From: Rhodothermia bacterium
GTDB taxonomy: Bacteria > Bacteroidota > Rhodothermia > Rhodothermales > JABDKH01
Assembly: GCA_018679295.1 (NCBI GenBank)
Contig: JAHHLP010000407.1
Coordinates: 1 to 9,971 of the forward strand
Length of the DNA stretch: 9,971 bases
Reading direction: 5' to 3'
In this document: one piece after another, positions 6,812 through 9,971 of the stretch
How the letters are laid out: every line of letters starts with the position of its first letter
How positions within the stretch are numbered: the first letter of the stretch is position 1
Notes under the pieces: model-generated
Seen by the model: the letters and a program-made list of their open reading frames with translations, nothing else
Databases searched by the model: none
What the model was told of the DNA's origin: nothing
Made by a program: the position numbers and the translations under genes

Positions 6812-9124
6812 CTATCTAACAAGTTCGTCGAGCCCAATGTGATAGAGGTAGTCGTGATATCGAGGATCACTCCGGACGGTTTCAAAGAGCGGGTCTACTC
6901 CAACGTACGTGTTGAATCCAGCCGCAATGTTTGAGTATCGATACAACCACTCAAACGCCCGATCCACGTCGTTCAGATACGCATATGACTTGGCGATACC
7001 CCATGCCAGTACACCGGCGTCCGCGGTACTTTCGTCCCAGGCTGCCGATACTTGCGATAGCAGTCTGCGTGCTTCAACGCTATCTGCAAGAATAACCTCA
7101 TCAGACGGTGGCTCGAACCATACCGTCTTCATGTCGGCATAGGGGATGGCCTCTTCAAGGCGACCGGCAAAGTAATACGCGGTAAAGAGCCATCCGCGGG
7201 TGGAGACCCGTTCGGGGTCCAGTTCAAGTGCTCGGTGCAACACCGATATGGCTCGATCATGCCGGCCACTGAAGCTATAGATTTCACCAAGTCCGCTTAG
7301 AATCCACGCCGAACCAGGGTTGAGTTGCACGGCGATGAGTGATTGGTCGATCGCTTCTTCGAATCGGCGCAGGCGCATTAGCAACTGCGCCAACTCGTGG
7401 TGCGCATCTGCAAGGTTGGGATTAAGCCTGATCGCCGTCCGAAGATCTTCTTCTGCCCCCGCCATATCCAGGTCCCAGAACTGTCTGATGAGTCCTCGCG
7501 ACACGAAGGTTTCTGACAGCTCCGGGTCAAGTTCCATTGCTCTTTGAAGCAGGGCCTCGACCTCGACTCTTGGCGGTTGCACTTCCTGTGTCCACAAGCC
7601 GCTAAAGCTCGCCTCCGCCAACCGTGCGTATGCCGGTGCAAATTCCGGTTCAATGTCTATCGCTGACTCGAGCAAACGCCTGGCCTCGATCATGGCCGAT
7701 GGGTCTCTCCTTCCAAGGAGAGCTTTTGCCTTCAGATAGAGGTCAAAGGCGGCAGGGTCGACTGTGACTCCTCTCGCGAGTCGAGCCTTCTCGTCCGGCG
7801 TGATCTCAAGTGAGATCTCCCGGGCGATAGTCATGGCGATCTCGTCCTGTAGTGCCAGGATATCGCGCATGGGTCTCTCGAAGCTCCCGTTCCACAATTG
7901 ACGGTCACGGTCATCGATCAGACGAACCCGGACGCGAACGTCTTTCCCACTCAACTGTATCGAACCTTCCACGACCCCGTTGACGTCCAACTCGTCGGCG
8001 ATATCCGGTAGTGGCAGGTCGGACTGCTTGTATCGCATCGACGTGGTGCTGGAAATCACTCGGAGTGATTCCAGTCGGCCCAGCTTGTCAATCAGCTCCT
8101 CAGTGATACCGTCGGCGAAATATTCTTGCTGCGCGTCGCCGGAAAGATTGCGTAGCGGCAACACAATGATCGAGTCGATCTCCGTGTCACCCTCAATTCC
8201 ACGTGTCAGCCATACGAGGGCCGCGCCGGCCAGTAGCAAGATCGCAACGGCCAAGACCGAAACGAGTCTGATACGAGAGCCGCCGTTGGTGCTGGAAGAG
8301 GTGGAGAGTTGAAAGCCGGACCCGTCCACCGCCAGAAGATCAATGACCTTTTTCGCGGAACCCCGATTCACAGCATCGCGATCAAGACACAGCTTTACGA
8401 TCTTCTGAAGAGAGGTCGGAGTCTCGGGGCGAAGTCGTTTCACGTCCGCGAGCGGCGCGTTGAGGACAGCGTACATCACAGCCTGCTCGTAGTCTCCCGA
8501 GAACGGGCGCTCTCCGGCAAGCATCTCGTATAGAATTACACCAAGCGACCACATGTCAGCCGCCGGACCCACATCCTCACCTCGAAACTGCTCCGGCGAC
8601 ATGTAGGAGGCGGTACCCAACGTGCTGCCGCTCCGTGTGAGATCGATCGACCCGCTCAACTTGGCCAGACCAAAGTCCAGGATAACCGCCCTGCCCCGCT
8701 TCGTAACAAAGATATTCGCGGGCTTGATGTCGCGATGCACGATGCCCTTCTCGTGAGCCGCAGCGAGTCCTTCCGCGATCTGCCTCACTATCTCGACGGC
8801 ATCCGCGATAGGCAAAGGCCCTCGCTCAAGCTTTGCCTTTAGCGTCTCCCCCTCGTAATGAGACATTGCGATGAACAGTTGACCATCCTCCGTCTCATCG
8901 ATGTCATGGATGGTACAGATGTTCGCGTGGTTCAGCGATGACGCTGCGCGCGCTTCCTGGACAAACCGCTGCTTGGCCTCGGTATCGGTCGCCATGTGGG
9001 GCGGAAGAAACTTGAGTGCGACCTTACTGCCGAGCTTGAGGTTCTCGGCCAGGTACACCACACCCATGCCGCCGCCACCAATTTTCTCGATGACGCGAAA
9101 GTGTGATATTGTCTGGCCGGTCAT
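6812..9124 (-). CDS. Membrane Ser/Thr kinase with TolB_N-like domain and TPRs
   Basis: A 770-residue Hanks-type receptor-like kinase. The catalytic domain (about 9-265) is complete: glycine loop G16-G21 (GGGGMG), K38 in VALK, E57 in helix C, HRDIKPAN at 130-137 with catalytic D132, DFG at 150-152, and SPE at 176-178 after a Thr/Ser-rich activation segment (SGSIDLTRSGSTLGT). One membrane helix lies at about 286-306, placing the kinase in the cytoplasm and the rest in the periplasm. Residues 316-450 match the TolB_N/FlgO-like domain often joined to TPRs (IIVLPLRNLSGD, QEYFADGITEELIDKL, VVEGSI, LQDEIA). Residues about 458-690 form TPR helices with clear ExLDPE/RLNPN turns, and the end (VDPLFETVRSDPRYHDYL) is the usual terminus of such proteins. 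It likely senses an envelope signal and phosphorylates cytoplasmic proteins. Targets are unknown; no phosphatase lies nearby. The gene is convergent with the peptidase. Confidence 0.95.
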   Translation of the reverse strand: MTGQTISHFRVIEKIGGGGMGVVYLAENLKLGSKVALKFLPPHMATDTEAKQRFVQEARAASSLNHANICTIHDIDETEDGQLFIAMSHYEGETLKAKLERGPLPIADAVEIVRQIAEGLAAAHEKGIVHRDIKPANIFVTKRGRAVILDFGLAKLSGSIDLTRSGSTLGTASYMSPEQFRGEDVGPAADMWSLGVILYEMLAGERPFSGDYEQAVMYAVLNAPLADVKRLRPETPTSLQKIVKLCLDRDAVNRGSAKKVIDLLAVDGSGFQLSTSSSTNGGSRIRLVSVLAVAILLLAGAALVWLTRGIEGDTEIDSIIVLPLRNLSGDAQQEYFADGITEELIDKLGRLESLRVISSTTSMRYKQSDLPLPDIADELDVNGVVEGSIQLSGKDVRVRVRLIDDRDRQLWNGSFERPMRDILALQDEIAMTIAREISLEITPDEKARLARGVTVDPAAFDLYLKAKALLGRRDPSAMIEARRLLESAIDIEPEFAPAYARLAEASFSGLWTQEVQPPRVEVEALLQRAMELDPELSETFVSRGLIRQFWDLDMAGAEEDLRTAIRLNPNLADAHHELAQLLMRLRRFEEAIDQSLIAVQLNPGSAWILSGLGEIYSFSGRHDRAISVLHRALELDPERVSTRGWLFTAYYFAGRLEEAIPYADMKTVWFEPPSDEVILADSVEARRLLSQVSAAWDESTADAGVLAWGIAKSYAYLNDVDRAFEWLYRYSNIAAGFNTYVGVDPLFETVRSDPRYHDYLYHIGLDELVR

Positions 9125-9147
9125 AGGCTTCTGGGGACTGATTTCTA

Positions 9148-9176
9148 CTTATACCCATTAAGATGGAAACAGACAA
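9148..9176 (-). promoter_or_regulatory. Sigma70-like promoter of the kinase gene
   Basis: On the minus strand, TTGTCT (9171-9176) and TATAAG (9148-9153) are separated by exactly 17 bp, matching 4 of 6 and 5 of 6 consensus positions. Transcription would begin about 16 bases before the kinase ATG (9122-9124), giving a very short leader with only a weak AGAAG ribosome-binding candidate. The Bacteroidota TAnnTTTG element is not seen here. The kinase is therefore probably transcribed on its own rather than only by readthrough from the acetyltransferase gene. Confidence 0.5.
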
Positions 9177-9259
9177 CCTGTCGACACCTCAAATGAGTAT
9201 ATCGGAGACGCTTGCGCGCCGAGAACTTCAGTGCGTGCCTCAGCGCATCTTGCCGCGCC

Positions 9260-9273
9260 GAGTCTCGGGACTC
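9260..9273 (-). terminator. Stem-loop after the acetyltransferase gene
   Basis: GAGTC (9260-9264) pairs with GACTC (9269-9273) around a TCGG loop, with CC/GG flanks that could extend the stem across a small bulge. It lies about 27 bp beyond the stop of the minus-strand acetyltransferase gene and before the kinase promoter, a sensible place for a terminator. No T tract follows, so intrinsic termination is uncertain; it may only protect the 3' end. Confidence 0.3.
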
Positions 9274-9299
9274 TCGGTGGAAAGCAGGTGCGGTACAGA

Positions 9300-9812
9300 C
9301 TATTGATTGAGATGCAGCTTCATTCCGTCGTGGGTCGCCTCGAACCCCAGGCCCTCGTAGAATCTCTTTGCCTCGTGCCGCAATCGATCCGTCGTCAGTT
9401 GCACCACGTGGCAGCCGCGTTCTCTCGCGCGTTCGATCGCCCATTCGAGCATCGTGCGTCCTACGCCCGTCGATCGCAACGCCGCGTCAATTCGGACTCC
9501 TTCGATTTGCGCCCGCCAGCCCCCCGTGTACGTCAAGTGGGGAATGAACGTTAGTTGAAGTACACCGACTACCCGCCCGTTGCTGCAGGCAACCACGAGT
9601 TCGTTGTTTCGATCCTCGTCAATAGCTTCAAAGGCGTTGTAGTAGTCCTCCGGAAGCGGATCGCCGAAATCTTCACGATTCGACCCGTGAGGATCATCGG
9701 CCAGCAGGCGTACGATGCTTCGGACGTCATCACGAGCAGCGGCCCGAAACTCCAGGTCGCCAATTGGTGCTGCACCTCGCCGAGTATCGCGCCGTTGTGT
9801 CTTACGGTCCAC
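9300..9812 (-). CDS. GNAT family N-acetyltransferase
   Basis: A 170-residue enzyme of the GNAT superfamily, transferring an acetyl group from acetyl-CoA to an amine. The fold runs from LEFRAA (residue 20) to the end. The acetyl-CoA binding motif A is R113-S-T-G-V-G-R (R-x-x-G-x-G) preceded by the strand IEGVRID, and FYEGLGF (151-157) is the usual motif B end. LTFIPHLTYTGGWRAQIE (87-104) gives the long beta4 region seen in small-molecule acetylating members. The start is GTG 9812, the first option after an in-frame stop (TAA, 9822-9824); the first 19 residues are arginine-rich and may be dispensable, so a later start is possible. It begins 14 bp after the end of the truncated gene on the same strand, so the two probably form an operon. 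Substrate unknown. Confidence 0.9.
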   Translation of the reverse strand: MDRKTQRRDTRRGAAPIGDLEFRAAARDDVRSIVRLLADDPHGSNREDFGDPLPEDYYNAFEAIDEDRNNELVVACSNGRVVGVLQLTFIPHLTYTGGWRAQIEGVRIDAALRSTGVGRTMLEWAIERARERGCHVVQLTTDRLRHEAKRFYEGLGFEATHDGMKLHLNQ

Positions 9813-9826
9813 GATAGGATATTAAT

Positions 9827-9971
9827 CTAATCGATCGCTTGAAGCTCTGAAGCTGTGGCTTCGATATGACTGCAATCGGAATAGAAGTGCTCCCATTCCG
9901 CAGTCGTGATCGAGTCCTTTTCCGCCGGCCATCGTTGTTCAAACCGGGGAAGTTCGGACTCGAGATAAGCC
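9827..9971 (-). CDS. C-terminal end of an unidentified protein (cut by window edge)
   Basis: A minus-strand frame enters from the right edge (first whole codon at 9970-9968) and stays open for 47 codons to TAG at 9827-9829. The visible tail is acidic and soluble-looking: it begins AYLESELPRFEQRWP, continues ITTAEWEHFYSDCSHIEA and ends ELQAID. The composition is protein-like, with well-spaced hydrophobic positions, and no other frame here is as natural. The start and most of the protein lie outside the window. I do not recognise the family. The stop lies 14 bp before the acetyltransferase start on the same strand, as expected of a leading gene in the same operon. Confidence 0.65.
   Translation of the reverse strand, partial: AYLESELPRFEQRWPAEKDSITTAEWEHFYSDCSHIEATASELQAID

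Overview
This window reads as chromosomal DNA of a moderately GC-rich bacterium, most likely a Bacteroidota/Rhodothermota-type organism. The best lineage marker is the protein at 3065-4612, which ends in a type IX secretion (T9SS) sorting domain, a system confined largely to the Bacteroidota and relatives. A receptor-like Ser/Thr kinase fused to a TolB_N-like domain and TPRs (6812-9124) and a large secreted S9 peptidase (4700-6781) fit Rhodothermota-like genomes, but such kinases also occur in Acidobacteriota and Gemmatimonadota. The lineage is inference.

Layout: (a) 1-924: an upstream region with no convincing gene, then two small plus-strand lipoprotein genes, a Bor/Iss-family lipoprotein (273-563) and a 99-residue lipoprotein of unknown function (625-924), with a possible terminator at 1053-1077. 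(b) 1124-2846: a divergent pair, a minus-strand six-helix membrane protein with distant CcmC/CcsA-like features and a plus-strand ZIP (GufA-like) metal transporter, sharing a 244-bp intergenic region. (c) 3065-6781: two exported proteins on the plus strand, a seven-bladed FG-GAP propeller with a T9SS C-terminal domain and an S9-family prolyl-oligopeptidase-type serine peptidase. (d) 6812-9971: a minus-strand block convergent with the peptidase: the C-terminus of an unidentified gene cut by the right edge, a GNAT acetyltransferase 14 bp after it (a likely operon), and the kinase-TolB_N-TPR protein with its own sigma70-like promoter.

Most products act in the envelope or outside the cell: two lipoproteins, two multi-pass membrane proteins, two exported proteins and one membrane-anchored kinase. 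Nothing shows that they form one pathway. I see no tRNA or rRNA gene, CRISPR array, transposase, integrase or recognisable defence system. The less ordinary items are the Bor-family lipoprotein outside its classic phage setting beside an uncharacterised lipoprotein, and the orphan CcmC-like protein whose tryptophan-rich haem motif is eroded.
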